Both the position numbers and the translations under genes were made by a program. 64,000 bases of DNA from Capitella teleta (lineage: Eukaryota; Annelida; Polychaeta; Capitellidae), in contig KB308827.1 in assembly GCA_000328365.1 (NCBI GenBank), positions 21,697 through 85,696 of the forward strand, written 5' to 3'. This document shows, in pieces, positions 1 through 13,774 of the stretch; position 1 is the stretch's first letter; every line of letters starts with the position of its first letter. The notes beneath the pieces are model-generated. The model saw only the letters and a list, made by a program, of their open reading frames with translations, was not told the DNA's origin and did not search any database.

Positions 1-119
1 AACTGTTTGAAAGCTGTTTGACTCGCTGTTTTGTAGTCGTTATGACTCTGGTCTGGTTTTTGGGTAATATACAAAATTAATTATTGTTATTATTATTATT
101 AGTAAAACATTAAAAAAAT

Positions 120-490
120 AATCTGGATTGCATACATCAATCACTTTGCTGTTCTCTTGAAATCGCTATTTGCTGTTTTAAAATTATCTTTCATCAATTC
201 CTGCAGATGAGAGCTGGTTCTTAAAGATCACGTCGTACTTTGGCTCCATATCTCCACTCAAAAAATCATAAATGATTTCATCTAAAGGTTTTACATTCAT
301 GCCACTGATAATTCCCACTTTGCTGCTAAAAATCTGTCCATTTGTTGTTGCTCTCGATCTCGACCTTTTCTTCAAGCCGTGATTATTGATAACCGGAAGT
401 ATTTAGTCGCTTTGAATCTCGTCGCGATCATAACGAACTTCGGCAACATTATATACCAATGTGAGCGATCAATCTATGCTATAGAGTATC
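120..490 (-). repeat. Unclassified repeat element, copy A (partial)
   Basis: This is one of three copies in the window; the others are near 52.6-53.0 kb and 60.3-60.7 kb. On the minus strand it reads as a short open segment holding the phrases VGIISGMNVKPLDEIIYDFL and PKYDVIFKNQLSSAGID, shared by all copies. The right edge is sharp: the sequence of all copies ends at CAGAGATACTC (minus sense). In copy A the LINE endonuclease fragment begins directly after that edge. The left part decays towards the window edge, so the rest of the unit is not visible here. I do not recognise the protein family. Confidence 0.75.
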
Positions 491-496
491 TCTGGT

Positions 497-1470
497 GTGA
501 TTCAGCCAATTGTTAGTGCCAACAGGTGTCTTTTTTCTTTTTCCATCACATTGGGGTGTAGATCGATAATCCCATTTCATAATGTTTACATGCTATGCGA
601 TACAGAATATGACGTCGCTAATTTTAAAGAATTTATGAATGTTCTTTTTGAAATTGACACTGTTAATGCTCTTGATAGTGACATTGACCATGTCGTAATT
701 GGCTGTGACTTAACACTGACCTTAGCAGGCAACATTCTTTGCACTCCCCCGCGCTTGTCGATTTCTGTCGATCGAGGTCGATGGCATTGTGCCGTGAAAC
801 TGATAAGTCAAGTGTAGATTTCTCTTACATGAGTGATGTAACCCAAAACACCTCACTAATCGATCATTTTGCTGTCTCTGAAAACCTTTTGGATCACGTT
901 GAGTGCATGAAGGTCATAATCTATCCGATCAACTCCCTTTGATATTACGATTCAAATATCAAGGCACGCTTGTTGAGCAGAACAATCGCGTATATACGAA
1001 AAAATCCAAATGGAATTGTACAAAAAAAAAAATAAGAAGAAAAAAAGAGGGTCATTTTGTCAGTCGTAGTGAGGTCAGTCGTTTATCACGTGGAACTAAG
1101 CCCCCGTGGGAAGCACTCATATTATGCTGTGATCATAATTGCAATCAACATGCCGATACTATAAGCCAACACTACGACAGCATATATTCCCTTTTGGTTT
1201 TAAATCTCTAATCAACCCGTTCTCTGGCCGTCCATTTTCCTGCCAGATGTTGAACCATAATTTAGCTCGATCTTGGCAGGGTGCATTATGTAACCTGGTG
1301 GTGGCCGTCGTCTGCTTGTTCGACAATGGGTAGGGTGTCGAAGTAGCTTGTGCGAAATCAGGATCGAATCCAATCTGACCGTATGGCTGATTCGATTCTA
1401 TGTAACGATGACAGAGTCTTTTGGGATGAAGTTAAAAGGAAGCCCCCAAAAGTTTGTCTTTGCATGTAAT
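497..1470 (+). mobile_element. LINE fragment, AP-endonuclease C-terminal part
   Basis: The translation carries endonuclease landmarks of CR1/L2-like non-LTR retrotransposons, spread over several frames: DIDHVVIG with a following D, then SLIDHFAVSENLLDHV, then HNLSDQLPLILRF. After these comes a linker segment ending in a D(S)MA...FW(D)EVK motif typical of the endonuclease-RT linker. It is 5' truncated, frame-broken several times and lacks the RT. The RT fragment at 58.7-60.3 kb may be the same family. Family placement is by motif style only. Confidence 0.75.
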
Positions 1471-2242
1471 GCTTTTGGAGCATATTTTGTTTTGATAAGT
1501 GCAATTTATCAAATATGAATACATTGTAATTAATTGTATGGATTCTGCAGGCATCTGTTCAAATAATCAGAGAAGGACGAGGCCCATGCACAATAATTCC
1601 CATGGGTACTTTCACAAGATGTAACTTTCCTTCTGAATTCTCGAAGATTGAAATCGTGAGAAAAAACAAAAAAACAAAAAAAAAAACGCTCTAGAAAATC
1701 AGCATGTCTTCGTGTCATTAAATATGTAAAAAGTAGATATCGCTACAATTAAGAAAATGATTTTTAATGGTAAAATTATTCGTGATATTTATTTTCTGCT
1801 TCCCCTGAAACAAGAATCATAACGCTCTGGCCATTCTGAGGTTTCGCTCAGAGAACCAATGAGGCTAGACAGTATCGGAGCATTTTGGCTCGGATACCGC
1901 CGGGTATAGCCCACGGATACCCGCAGATGCCATTATAACCTGTAGGAGTGAGAATTACATTGACCAAAGGACCTGGAGGTGACTGCATGGTCAGTTTATG
2001 CAGCACAAATAACACGGACTCAATCATAGACATTCTTTTATTGTTGTATACAAACTTACGTAATCTATTTACATGAATTATATACATGTGTGCAGCGGGT
2101 GAGCAACAAAGAGAGGTGACCAAACCTCGTGATATGATCTGAGAAGAGAGGCGGCTCAAACCATATCCTTTCTTCCAACAAAAAAACCCCAACAAAATTG
2201 ACTGAAAATCGATCACAAATCGGTTAGGTGACATCGCAGAGT
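1471..2242. other. 3' flank of the CLC-7 gene
   Basis: There is no convincing coding signal here. An A-rich tract lies at about 1667-1686. The stretch just left of 2243 is presumably the 3' UTR of the minus-strand CLC gene. Short open frames occur but are antisense or lack family signals. Confidence 0.5.
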
Positions 2243-5200
2243 TTAGCTATCCGCGACTTCCAGTTCTTCCAGCTTGAAATGACCTTTGTGCATTTCGCCA
2301 CGGAACCTGGCTAGGTTGATTCTTGTGATGACGCCTGCCACCTGCAAAGACAACCACATTAATCTTGCTGTTATCCTTCTTAATTATGAATAGTGGAGGA
2401 ATTACCCTGTTCCTGTCCGTTACAACAATAAGATGCCTCAATCCAAGACCTCTGAACAACTTGAAAACTCTCGGTAGTGAAATCTCCTGCAAAAGCAACT
2501 GTCACCAGGCACACACTTTCAGCAACCCATCACTCACGTCTTGGATGGAGTACGGTGCTCGGTCCATGTGCATACGAAGATCAATGACTGAGTCATACTC
2601 ATCGGGAGATATATCTTCGCCCTAGATGGAGACACGGATGAAAGGGGATTTAAGAGGTGTGGAAAACTAACCTCTGCCATGAGGATCTGCTTTAGTTGTG
2701 ACTTCAAAATGAAACCTTTGAGCCTGCCGTATGTTCCAGAGATGCTCTGTGGTATTCAGACGGTGAGCATTTTAGCTACGAGGGAGATCAGCGACCAACT
2801 CACGCTGTCCGGATCGTAGTCATCCACCACTGGGAATCCATTGTGCGATTCAGGATCATTCAGAATTTTTGCGATTCTCCCTATTTTCTCCTGCGTTCGT
2901 AGGCATTCAACAGGAGAGTTCATCACTTCCCTGAAAGGGGAAAATCACAGTGGTCATTCACCCCTTATCACAAAAAAGCAAGCGATCCTTCAAGAGAAAG
3001 AAGTTATAGCATCGTCTCCTCCTCGTCACTATGAGTCTTAATGATCATGAAGCCAGCACTGACCTCGCTCTGATGGTGTTGGTCATCTCGGGTGGTTCCC
3101 ATGGCAACAGAGGCACTCCCATAATCTCGATGTGAATATCATAAATGCCCTGAAGATGCAAGCATGTCAAGTGGTCTCTTCGTGGAGTGCGCCTCTTACC
3201 GGAGTGAAGAAATCACCCATCCACTTGGCAATGATTAGACTCAGCATAATAGGTATGCCAAAGGTGATATCTCCAGTGCACTCGATGATAATCACCGTCA
3301 GGCTGATCGTCATTCGCACAGTGCCGCCCAGATTGCACGCTGCGCCAATCAGAGCGTACTTAGCCAAGCTGGTGCCCTGTGATTGGTCGGTTTGAAATCA
3401 GGCGGATTTGATTTGAATGCGACAATATACCACGCTGGGGATAAACTGGATGACCACCATGCCGATCATCCTTCCGGTGATGGCCCCGATGAGCAGAGAG
3501 GGGATGAAGACGCCACTGGACACCATCAGACCATACGTCCATGTCGCCAGGAGGTGGTAGGATATGAGTAGCACCAGGAGCGGGGTGAAGTTCCATTCAT
3601 CTGCGGTGCACGACTGAGTTTCGCCCTCAATATGCACTGTTTACTTACCATACGGCTGATGCAGCATGGCATGCAACCCTCCCTCGGGAGTCTTGAACAG
3701 GATGTCCGCCATTCTGTTGTGGTATCCACAAGGACAGAAACCCTGCGAAAGAAGCAACATGAAGTCTGGATCTGTTGGCGGTGCAGATCACGAAGCCTCA
3801 CCCTGAAGGTGTAACCGTGATCACCATGGAAACCATAAGGATTGTGTCCGTGCTCATGTCCATCATGCTCATCCTGGTGACCTTCGGGTTGACCCCCATG
3901 GACGTCATGATGAGGTTCATCCAGATGTGGAACAACGTCCAGTTCGTCCATATCGTAGTCATACGTATCGTTGAGATTCACCACAGATCTCTTGTTCATC
4001 TTTTGCGGTTCAACTGGACCGTGTCCAGGAGGATACTCAATGATCTCTGGCATGGAGCCATTCACGGCGCAAAACTTGGTGGCGTTGAACTGGCGGATGG
4101 GCTGGCAGTCGGGCACCATGTAGATGAGCATCATGAGGATGACGGCGCTCATGCCGGCCACGAATACCGCCTCCGCAACCTTCATCCAGTTCTTCTTGAT
4201 GATTCTGCAAAGTTACCATTGGGTGACGTCATCTCAAGAAACAAATTCTCAAATGAGTCGAATCGAAATAGGATTACTTGGCATGTAAGCACTGAGCCTG
4301 TGCGTCAGTGACAATATAGATGTCATCAAGTAATAAGTATGTCCCATTGCTTGTTGATCTACTGACCTTCTACGGAAAAGAGTAATCTTGTAGTTTATCT
4401 GCACAAAGAGGGCGCCAGAAAGTCCACCTGAACAAAACCACATGATCGTACTATTCAGATGGAGCATACGCCATACTCACCAACACATGCCATCAGCATG
4501 AAGATCGGAAGCTCGATTGTCTTGAAACTGATGTCCTGTGGAACGCACACTGCAGTGAAATACTCGCAAACAAGTATGTACCTACCCCAATGTATCCCAG
4601 ACTGATCAGTCCTGGGTTGGACATGTTCTCTGGGTGACCGTGGATGGCACTCATGATTATGTTGAGAAAGAGCGACGCAGTCATGGAGGAGAAGAGCTGG
4701 AGAAGAAAAATGGGTCAAGGTCAAGGATCCAAGGTCAAGGTTCTCAATACCATTCTCCACGTGAGCATTTGGTTCAGGAAACTCGCTCCTTCTTCCAGAC
4801 TGAACAACACGCCACCTGTGGATAGGAGTATTTATGACTTCGCTCTGATGCAGTGGTTTCATTATTGATGGACCGATAGTTTCATTTGTGTTCTAGAAAT
4901 GCTCTTTTAGTCATTATTTTACATGCCATCCTTTGGGGACATCAGATGAAAGCGAGTGAGCATTTGTCTCCAAATTACACGAACACCTCTCTCAGAACGA
5001 GGCAGCCATAAGCCAGTCGTAAATCTTCTCAGCTTCACGTTATGAATTATTCCCAAATGGAAAACGAGAACTCATTCGAGTCGTCATGCCGTTTTTGAAA
5101 GGCTCGTAAAGCACATAGAAGAGATAGAACTGCATAATACACGAATGTGTTCTACTGCGAAGCGTTATAAATACTACACGTTTCAAAATATTTATTCATG

Positions 5201-8200
5201 TGGTAAACATTTCCGTTTGTGACTCACCAACAGGGCTAGCAAACGCTGCTGATACACCGGAAGCGGCACCGGCGGCAACGAAGTCTCGGCGTTCCTCGTC
5301 TTTTCTTAATGGTTCACAGCACTTTTACAGGAGAGAAAAAAAGGGAAAGAGAAATGAGAATGACTTATAAGGATGACATGCGCAAAGGAAAGTGAGCCAT
5401 GCTGCTCTTTAGAGTGCGAAACAACGATCACGAATCGACGAGTGTGCAATCATTGCTCAACACAAAACATGCCCAACTGTCACGTGACGTCGACATTTAG
5501 CGCTTGGTTTGGGAATTGCACTACAAAGCAGCCAGAAACACTGGTTTCTAAAACAGATAAATTGTAACCTGTATTTCTGACCATTCTAGAAGGGCTACAC
5601 TATTCCATTTGACACATGACAGACGCCAGTAAAGAATGACCCCCAAGACTCACAGAAAAGGCGAGATGCCCTCTTGCAAAGCTCACACATGACGGACACT
5701 TTGTTGGCGCGGAGCAGGCGAAGAGGTTTTTGCAACAATTGCTCAAACATCCCCACTCAAAATAGCGACGGAGGAAGTGGACGTAGGAGCGAGGCCACTT
5801 TCGGAAGCAGACAGAAATAGCAGAGCAACGAATGTTCAGTTAATGTTTTACAGAGACTTCATCTCTTTGAATAATATTATGTATTGTATCGTGAATACGC
5901 GAATCATGACTTTTAGTGCCGCAGATGTATCTTACGTAACAGACTCGTGAGGAACCTGGATCCATTTTCAAGTAAGATACTTGTTATAATAATGAGGTTA
6001 ATTGTACTGATTTTATAATTACATTATTGTATTATGCAACTTGGACATTATCGAAGCCAGAGCTGACGCTCTATTGTAGCTGGGTGGTGATGTGTTGAAT
6101 CCCCTTAGCCTTTGATTAAGATTACCGGTTTAGCCCTAAAGTAAATTATGTCCAAAATCTTGTATTCTATCGGCATATTGACCAGCGGCAATCAGAAAAT
6201 CTAATCCATGGCGTCAAGGCCTATATTGAGCGTCAGTGAGTTTGTTGGTAAAACGATATCAACCGCGAAACGAGAATTAAAATACCTTGGGAGACCATTT
6301 CTTAGTGCAACACCGGAACTCGCCCCTTGCCATACCGGAAGCGCAAATAGCCCCGGAGTGGATCATAGGTCCTTCCTGAAAAGAGAGAAAGAGAGAATAA
6401 AATCATGAACTGCTGGAAACCCCCAAACAGCACTAATGTGGCATCGTTTAAAACACCTGAAATCTTACAAAGGACCCTTTGATTTGTCGGAGGGCGTCTT
6501 ATAAATGGCACCTGTATATAAGGCCAACCAGGTGTGAAGCTTTCTCTCAGGTGGGCACTAATTAACGGAACTTTGATGCATAAGCGAAGAGAACAGCGGA
6601 ATTACCCTCAGCAGCTGATGTTGACCCTTGTCGTATATTATGCAATCGTCGCTCTCAAAGAATTTTCACGCGGGAAGGCAAGAAAGGGAAGAGGGTAGGT
6701 GGAGTGGAAATGTGACCTCGGCGAAAGCATGAGGTCCGATCGACGCTCTCATTCGAGGTCATTTTCCGATGCGCTGACTGTTTGAACAGGGCAAAGAGGA
6801 GGACTGCGATGTCAACAGAACAACGCAAAGCTCTTAATTCGTCAGTTTGCGCATAATAATCAGTTTGTTACGAGGTGCTGTGCTTGCCTGTCCAAATAGA
6901 TATCTTGTGTTGATGTCATGAAGTCTATTAATAGCAACATATGTCAATTACACACAGTGGAAGTCACGGGGTCACGGCTGACGCGAAACACGCGTAATTG
7001 AGAGAATGTCGATTTGACCACGCCTTCGCACGAAGGGCAGAGAGGGTGTCGATTAAGACGCACGCAGATGCCCAGCAATCGCGCCAGGGGCAGCCTGTTG
7101 CTTCACAGACGATTCGCATGCCTCAAATTACCCAAAAGACCACCGGATATTACGCAACCAGCGTGCAACATTGTCCCGCAGATCACCCACCTTCCCACAG
7201 GCAAGTCCTCCGCACACGGACAACACCACTCCTCCGGCCTTCGCCAGCAACGTCTTAAGACTGAGCAATCCTGGCAGCTTGATGCCGTTCAGATAGCACT
7301 TGATCTGCGGAATCCCGCTGCCGGCCGCTTGTGGCTGTGTGAGAGAAACTCATTCACCTGCACTTGTGGTGCAGAGTACTCACTGCGTGGTAGGTGACCA
7401 GGTAAGCGCCAAGTCCCACCAGGAGCATGTTGATTGACATCCATACCAGGCAACCGGGGATCAGGCAACTCGCCGTGTTGCAGTCCTTGATCACTGTGAG
7501 TGGTTAAGAAAGCACACCCAACAAAATCTCCCGCTTTTACTATAGCGTGACATTTTGACCACAAAGAGATTCAATTCCATAATTGCCACAAATGACCCTT
7601 CGTTTGCTTTTCCCCTTGACATTTTGCCTCTCGCCTTCTGTTGTCACGAAATCGAAAATATTTAGCTCCATCTTAATCCAGGCGACAATTTTGAATACTT
7701 TATCCCATTGGCCAGTATAGAGCGCCCTTGGCGACGGTTTCTACACTGTTATTTTACATTGACTGGAGGATACCTTCGTATACTGCCATGAACTTGAGCT
7801 GAGACAAGTACTTGATGGACAGGGCGACCAGCACAGCGATGATTGCTACGTACAGACCGATGATGAAGTTGAGCATCCATCTGGTCAGAGCCGCCTTCTG
7901 CACAGCCTGCAAACCAGATCAAGAGATTAGCCCCCTCATAATGTTAGCACATTCGCCACCGACAACATATTGTCGATAAGAAGAGCCTGTCAACAAGGGT
8001 TGCCCCCCACTCTATATATGGAAGGCTGAACTCTATGGCTGCTGGGTGTGATTCGGCGGTGAAGCCTCCTCTTTGATCGATAGTCAAATTGAGTTTACCT
8101 TTTGCATTACTTCCTGAACTCCGGACCTATTTCAACTGTAACCTATTACGTCACTGCACTATACCTTTGGCATGACTTCCTCTTGGTCCTGCAGAAACCG

Positions 8201-8294
8201 CTGGCTCTCGACAACATTGTAGTCTAAGCTCTGGAAGAGTATTTCATTTTATTCAACGATTTTATTTGGTACTATTTGTCACGAGTAGTCGGGG

Positions 8295-8337
<43 letters not shown>

Positions 8338-8402
8338 ATAAATCTAATTTACCTGGAATTTCGATGAGAGTCTTTTTCTTGGATGGTATTTGCTGACGCT
8401 GT
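2243..8402 (-). CDS. CLCN7: CLC-7-type Cl-/H+ exchange transporter
   Basis: Lysosomal-type chloride/proton antiporter of the CLC-6/7 branch. Twenty-one exons join in phase (minus strand): 8353-8402, 8165-8230, 7774-7906, 7384-7493, 7191-7334, 6286-6375, 5228-5321, 4751-4815, 4582-4696, 4481-4549, 4367-4427, 3802-4204, 3649-3742, 3434-3600, 3200-3376, 3064-3149, 2804-2930, 2672-2746, 2538-2621, 2406-2486, 2243-2341. They give 795 residues. Signatures seen: KFQSLDYN before the membrane part, [23 protein letters not shown] with the gating Glu just after a splice junction, [13 protein letters not shown] with the proton-path glutamates, [12 protein letters not shown], and two C-terminal CBS domains ending in [17 protein letters not shown]. 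The linker between the CBS domains is shorter than in vertebrate CLC-7. Residues encoded at about 3820-3950 form a His/Asp/Glu-rich lumenal insert. The smallest intron is 48 bp (3601-3648). The N-terminal exon preceding 8402 is not certain. Confidence 0.95.
8299..8336. repeat. Homopolymer A tract (about 38 bp)
   Basis: An uninterrupted A run lies inside the intron between the second and third CLC-7 exons counted from 8402. It may be the tail of an old retroposed insertion, but no body is recognisable beside it. Confidence 0.8.
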
Positions 8403-11400
8403 CTGATTCAGATGGAGTTATGCTGCTTCGTCTGTTTGCCCACGAATCGCGGCGACCGACCTGGAAGTCAGGAAAGCATTCATCTTCGCATCGTGCTGAA
8501 TGAGTTTTTTCTCGCATGTGCTCAAAAATTGTCTTTAACCATTTTCCTCAACTCACAAAATCCACTGAATCAGTTGACCTTAATTGTAACAGTCATAGTA
8601 CAATCGTCTGCCTCATGAAATTAAAATGCAAGCACTGCATCTATCTCAAAATGGAAGCAAGATGACATTGATAACCAATGCATTTGCACGACAATAGGGC
8701 TGTGTTCATAATGGAATGGCTGAAATATAGAAAACCCGATGAAGGTCAATATCTGCCTACAACCACAAACCAAACGATCTTCTGACCGCAAACAAAAACT
8801 TCCATCAAGCTTGCAATAAGTAAGAATAACGTGTATTGTGCTAGATTAATACTAAATATAGAATGCGTGACGGGGTGACCTATCAGTTGTCTTGTTTCCT
8901 TGTTTTAGTGAAGCTCTTTTTGTCTTTCATCATCAGCTACGCAAACTGAATATTCGGGCGCAATTTTCTGTCCGTAGTCATTATATTCGTATGTAACATG
9001 TTTGAATCTAATGTAGTATAGCCACGATTAATGACCATAATGAGCACTGTTATTTCAATTTGTTTCAAATGCATTAGTATTAGCTCATGTGGGGTTAATG
9101 TTGGCACCGAATTATGGAGCCAAAATGGCGTCAGAAAAGCATGGTTTGCGCTACTCTGATGACTGATTGTTCGGGGTACTAGTTGTACTCAATATTTATG
9201 GAGACTTTAGCCGCAACTCCTGCGTTGAATCACGCATTGCAAATTAAAGTATGGTTCACATATGAAATGTGTGTGGAACATCATCAAAGCGAGAATCGAG
9301 CAAGTGGCCAATAAGAGCCAAGTATACAAAAATGAACGACTGACCCACCTCAGGAACTCGCAGTGAATCGCATTTCGGCGCTGGCACTATGTCATTGGTG
9401 GAGTGCCAGAAGCGACCATTCAACACGTAATTACTCTGCGGCAGAGGTATTTGCAGGTATTCCAACTCCAACCTCACGAACGAATTCTTTCGGCATCCAG
9501 GCACAGAACTCGGTGTTTCCTTCCCGGAGGAACAGACTCCTGAATCGTCGTGCGTCGCCAACATGACCCATGCTACGCGTGACCGTCGATGACCAACTCC
9601 GTCGCCAGTGTGCGTCTCAATGACGCCGCCGCCGCGAGTGAAGAGCGCCCTCTGCCGGCGTCAAGCGGGCGTCGGTTATTGTTACGCTGCACATGATGTA
9701 AGATGCGCTCAGTTGAGCAGTCGATTGTCCCCGCATCGACAATAGATCAATCGCTGGGCATCTGAGGCTGAGTGCACCTGTCGCTGGGCGTGATGCACGC
9801 ACGAAGCGGAGATTCACGGCAGCGGTGATAAAGCCAATCACCGAGGTTCTAACGACGCCAATGTCTGACCAGTATTTCATGCACGACTTCATGCAAATAC
9901 TTGACAATTGACCGATCAAAGTGACCAATGATCGCCAACCACGGCGTCCGAGTTTCAGTGACGGATGGTGGAAGTCAAACTTAACGAATAATTGATTCCG
10001 CTCATTATAATAATAACATTCAAGAGGCGGTATTACCGGATAATCTGCTCTTCACCTGGCATTACGCAGGCTTAAATCACAGCAATTGAGGATCACCCCA
10101 ATCTCCATCACTGACTGATCTGCCTACAGATGATCTGCAACAGGTGTATCTGTCGTGTATTAAAAAGCATTAGATCCAAGTGATGATCAGATCAGATCGC
10201 GATGAATTATCGATTGGATAAATACTGATGCATTATGAATTGATCTGTGTTCTCAACGTTTGTCCAGGTAAACATGGATGTTCCCCAGGGTTCTACATTT
10301 GCTTCCGACAAAGCCTTCCCATGCAACAGGGAGTCAGCACTTAGTCTCCTTGCTTTGCATTTAGCGCCACAGTTGTTCGATTCGGACGGTCGAACATAAA
10401 CATGTCGCTTTGCTTTTTATCCTGACTGCAAACCAGCCAATCTACAAGCAATGGGGTCAGAAGTGTTTCCATGGAAATCGAATTGGATCATTGTTCTCTC
10501 ATAATTCATTCGCTTCATAGAACTGTGTCATGGAATGGAAACCCAGCTTCAAACAGTGAGTACATTCTGAAAAGGTACAGATCACCACAAAGGTCTGCAC
10601 AAAGTTTAAAGCAACTATAGTCGCCAAGAAAACACAACAAGTACTTGAAGAGAGTGGACATAAAATCATGTGACCACAAAGACCGTGCTTCAACAAATAT
10701 ATGATTTGTGCACGAACTGCCAAGTACACGCACATCGGTGTGAACCAAGCGCAGGACAAGTGGGCGTTCGTGCATGTCAAGTGCATTTGATGGTTCTAGA
10801 GAGGGAGGCAGAGGAGCCACAAAGAGCACAGAAACTGCAGAACATGTATCCATGGCAACAAAACAAAAAGTGTGTTCTTGGAAGCATGAAAAAAACTGAC
10901 CACGATCGCAGAACTGTGATGTGCCCAGAAGAGTCACCCCGCTGAACAGTCACGGAACTATCACCCAAAAGCGAAAAAAAAAAAAAAAAAAAAAGACAAA
11001 AAAACAAACCAAAAAAAAAACAAAAAAACAACAACAATAAAAACAACAACAAACAACAAGGCAGCACAAATGCTGCATGTTCAGATGTACGGTACAGTGG
11101 GTAAGGAAGACCACACAAACGGAAATGATGTTGCAATTAGGTCACATACATTAATTGATGAAGTCACATAAATTATTAAATAAATTATTAACCATATTTA
11201 CGGCCATAAACTTTAAAATCAAAGTAAGGTATTCATTTAAAATACTGTTGTTTCGTGAGAGAACACCAGACATATTTCACAAAATACTTCAAATCGAGCA
11301 TTGTCACAATGGTCACCCGATAATCGCCAATAATATGATGCCATAACTCATGCAACACCCAAACATATTAAGACCTCGTTGAATGACGTCACAGCTGAAT

Positions 11401-11720
11401 TCGTATTTATGAGGTCACTGACTGTGAGTGTGCAGTGGTTGCTAAGTGGAACAATTAAAGAGTATACATATAATTATCGGCTTCCTTCTCTCGTTATCTC
11501 TCTACCTGTGCTTTGCGTCACGAAATATGATTGCAATTCCATTTGATAAAATCCTGCAGTAACCGATAAATAGATGGCCTATATGTGTTCACGGTGATTT
11601 ACTAAAACAGCAAACACAGAGATGTCTCATGAAATTGACTGATTCACGCTGACCACAGAACAGGATTTGAAGTTCAACTCTCGATGTCAGCAATCCTCTG
11701 TAATAATAATGTTCACGAAC
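8403..11720. other. Probable CLC-7 5' intron or upstream region
   Basis: No confirmed exon. A minus open frame at 9256-9564 begins with Met and reaches a GTGGGT donor near 9343, but its phase does not fit the 8353-8402 exon, so I do not call it. A+C-rich simple sequence occupies about 10970-11060. A degenerate coding-like stretch on plus at 10545-10785 is listed separately. Confidence 0.5.
10545..10785 (+). pseudogene. Degenerate coding-like stretch of unknown origin
   Basis: In one plus frame about 80 codons read with a single in-frame TGA near 10666. The residues are basic and cysteine-bearing (phrases TKVCTKFKATIVAKKTQQVL and NKYMICARTAKYTH), ending with TGA after VHVKCI. This looks like a decayed coding sequence, possibly from a transposable element. 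I do not recognise the family, and a longer antisense open frame overlaps it. Confidence 0.3.
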
Positions 11721-11855
11721 CTTCGCGAGTTGCCGCTGGATGGCGCTATTGTTGCGAAGGACGCCGGTGTAACTGACGTCATCCTTCTCGTTGAACTCGT
11801 CGTCTTCTCTGTAACTGTTTCCATCCCCGTCGTCCTTCAAATCGCTCTGGCTGAA
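11721..11855 (-). CDS. Candidate internal N-terminal exon (CLC-7 gene)
   Basis: The exon is exactly 45 codons and phase 0 at both ends, bounded by TTTCCAG and a GTTCGT donor. It encodes an acidic, Asp/Glu-rich cytosolic-looking stretch (SDLKDDGDGNSYREDDEFNE...) ending in QRQLAK. Its phase fits both candidate first exons at 13775-13813 and 14062-14208. Joining it to the CLC-7 exon at 8353-8402 would need one more nucleotide, or a different donor such as C|GTGAAC two codons downstream. The assignment to CLCN7 therefore rests on position, strand and the acidic N-terminus usual for that family. Confidence 0.5.
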
Positions 11856-13774
11856 CTGGAAATCAAATGACACAACCAGGCTAATAAAAAGCCGACATAA
11901 ACAAAGCTTCATTGGAATTGAGAAATGTAATCAAATAGTTATGAACCATGGTAGTGGGTTACTTCATATATCTGTGGTTATCACTGCTGGATTTCTGCTG
12001 TGTTCTGAATTAGCAAGTAACTCACACTTATATCTTTCTTTCTTTTTATTATTTATTATTTTTTTATTTTTATGAATTGAATTGAATTGATACATGATAA
12101 ACGTCTTTCACAAATCCGATTAAATGAAATAAGATAGTAAAAGAAAGTGTGAACCATCTTGCAATAATCTCTGTTCATCCACACCTTGCGTTGCGTAATA
12201 ACGATAATAACTCATATTATGCAATATCAGATAGAGCCGGAATCGAACACTCAGCTCCTGGGTATCATAAATATTTCACAAATCAGTAGGGATGCACGGA
12301 ATTTAAAATTTGCCGGAACCCGGAACGAGAATTCCGGGAGGTTAGTGCATCTCCGTGCATCTCTACTCTTCACTATTCAGCACTCAATTTTCGCGGCTGT
12401 CAATCACCTTGGATGCTCTTCAAGTGCAAACCGATCGATTAGGCGCTAATCAACTATTCCTACCAATCACTCTAGCTAATCACATCATTAATGATGGTAC
12501 ATCTGACAAACCACAAAATAAGAAAAATTACCTGCCACCCAGCGAACCCAAAGGCATCTAATTAATTCTAAATTAAGAGCTTTAATCAGTTCACTTTTAC
12601 ACAGTTTACATGAAGCATTCAAGTTTATTAATGAGGTTCTGAGAGACTCAGCCACGATACTTGTTGCGACTCTCAAACCACATTCAAGTACTCTCTCGTC
12701 AGGCGATGTTTTTTAATAAATTTGACATTAACAGGTGCTTCATAATCCGCTTTCAGGCATCTAATCTCTCAAGTGCCATAAGGTAGCAATTAAAGATACA
12801 ATTGATTGGCGCTGAGCTGTACTCTGGTGTGCGATTGATGTGGCGCTACATCTGAGACCAACGCGAATGAAACCAAGAGCCACCTCAATCACCACGTAAT
12901 ATATCAGCCCACGTGACATTATATTTCGATGTTTTAATAATTCGCATCTTCGTCATAACCACATACCTGCATATTAAATTAATCCAATTAGTTAACCAGC
13001 ATTTTTACCAGTTATTGTTTCGATTTAAGTTTTTAAATACAGCTTAATGACGTCGTCTATACTCTTGGGAGACTCTCTGATTCTAGCAATGCGTAATGGA
13101 TTCGATGAGCGCGAATTAGGAGTCTTAGTATAGCCCAATATATAAACCTACTACTCCTTGAGGTCACCAATTAACCTAAGCCTCAATCAAAACTTTAATG
13201 ATTCATCACAAATTTGAATTATTCTCCCCTAAAATCAGTCCTTAAAATATTAGGTTACGTCATAGTTGAAAAGAATTGTTGCTGTTCGAGTAAATCAATT
13301 GTGACATGGAGGATATAATTACACCGTTTTATTTAAACCACCTGTCGTCGACCGGTGATTGGTGGACGCGTATGACCACGTGATGTGAGGTGGGGGTATT
13401 GACCTATCATGTCTGTCCGTTTGGATTCACCCTACGGTTCGTTCTTGTGTCATGACCACTCTGATTGCATTGCTGCCATTGATTAGAAATCGGAAGTTAA
13501 TCCTAGAAGTGAATCAGTGAGAAAAATAGAAACATTAATTAACTGTATAATTTTTCAGAACAGAAAAACAATTTGAACTCACAAACATTAATGTTTGAAT
13601 ACCTATGTTTAAAAAGTAAAAATTAAATTTTAAATGGTTTAAAGAGAAAAAAAATTTTTGGCAGTAGATATGCACATAATCTTTATACAACCTTCAAAAC
13701 TAAGAAATCCTGCTGAGTTGCAGTGAAAATGAAATTTTAAATAATGAGTACAAAATGACTATAAATTAAAATAC

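Noticed and set aside
3775-4311. Plus open frame of 178 codons over the CLC-7 region
   Set aside because: Antisense shadow of the largest CLC-7 exon.
9256-9564. Minus open frame of 102 codons as the CLC-7 first exon
   Set aside because: It has a start and donor, but no reading phase of it fits the 8353-8402 exon without a stop.
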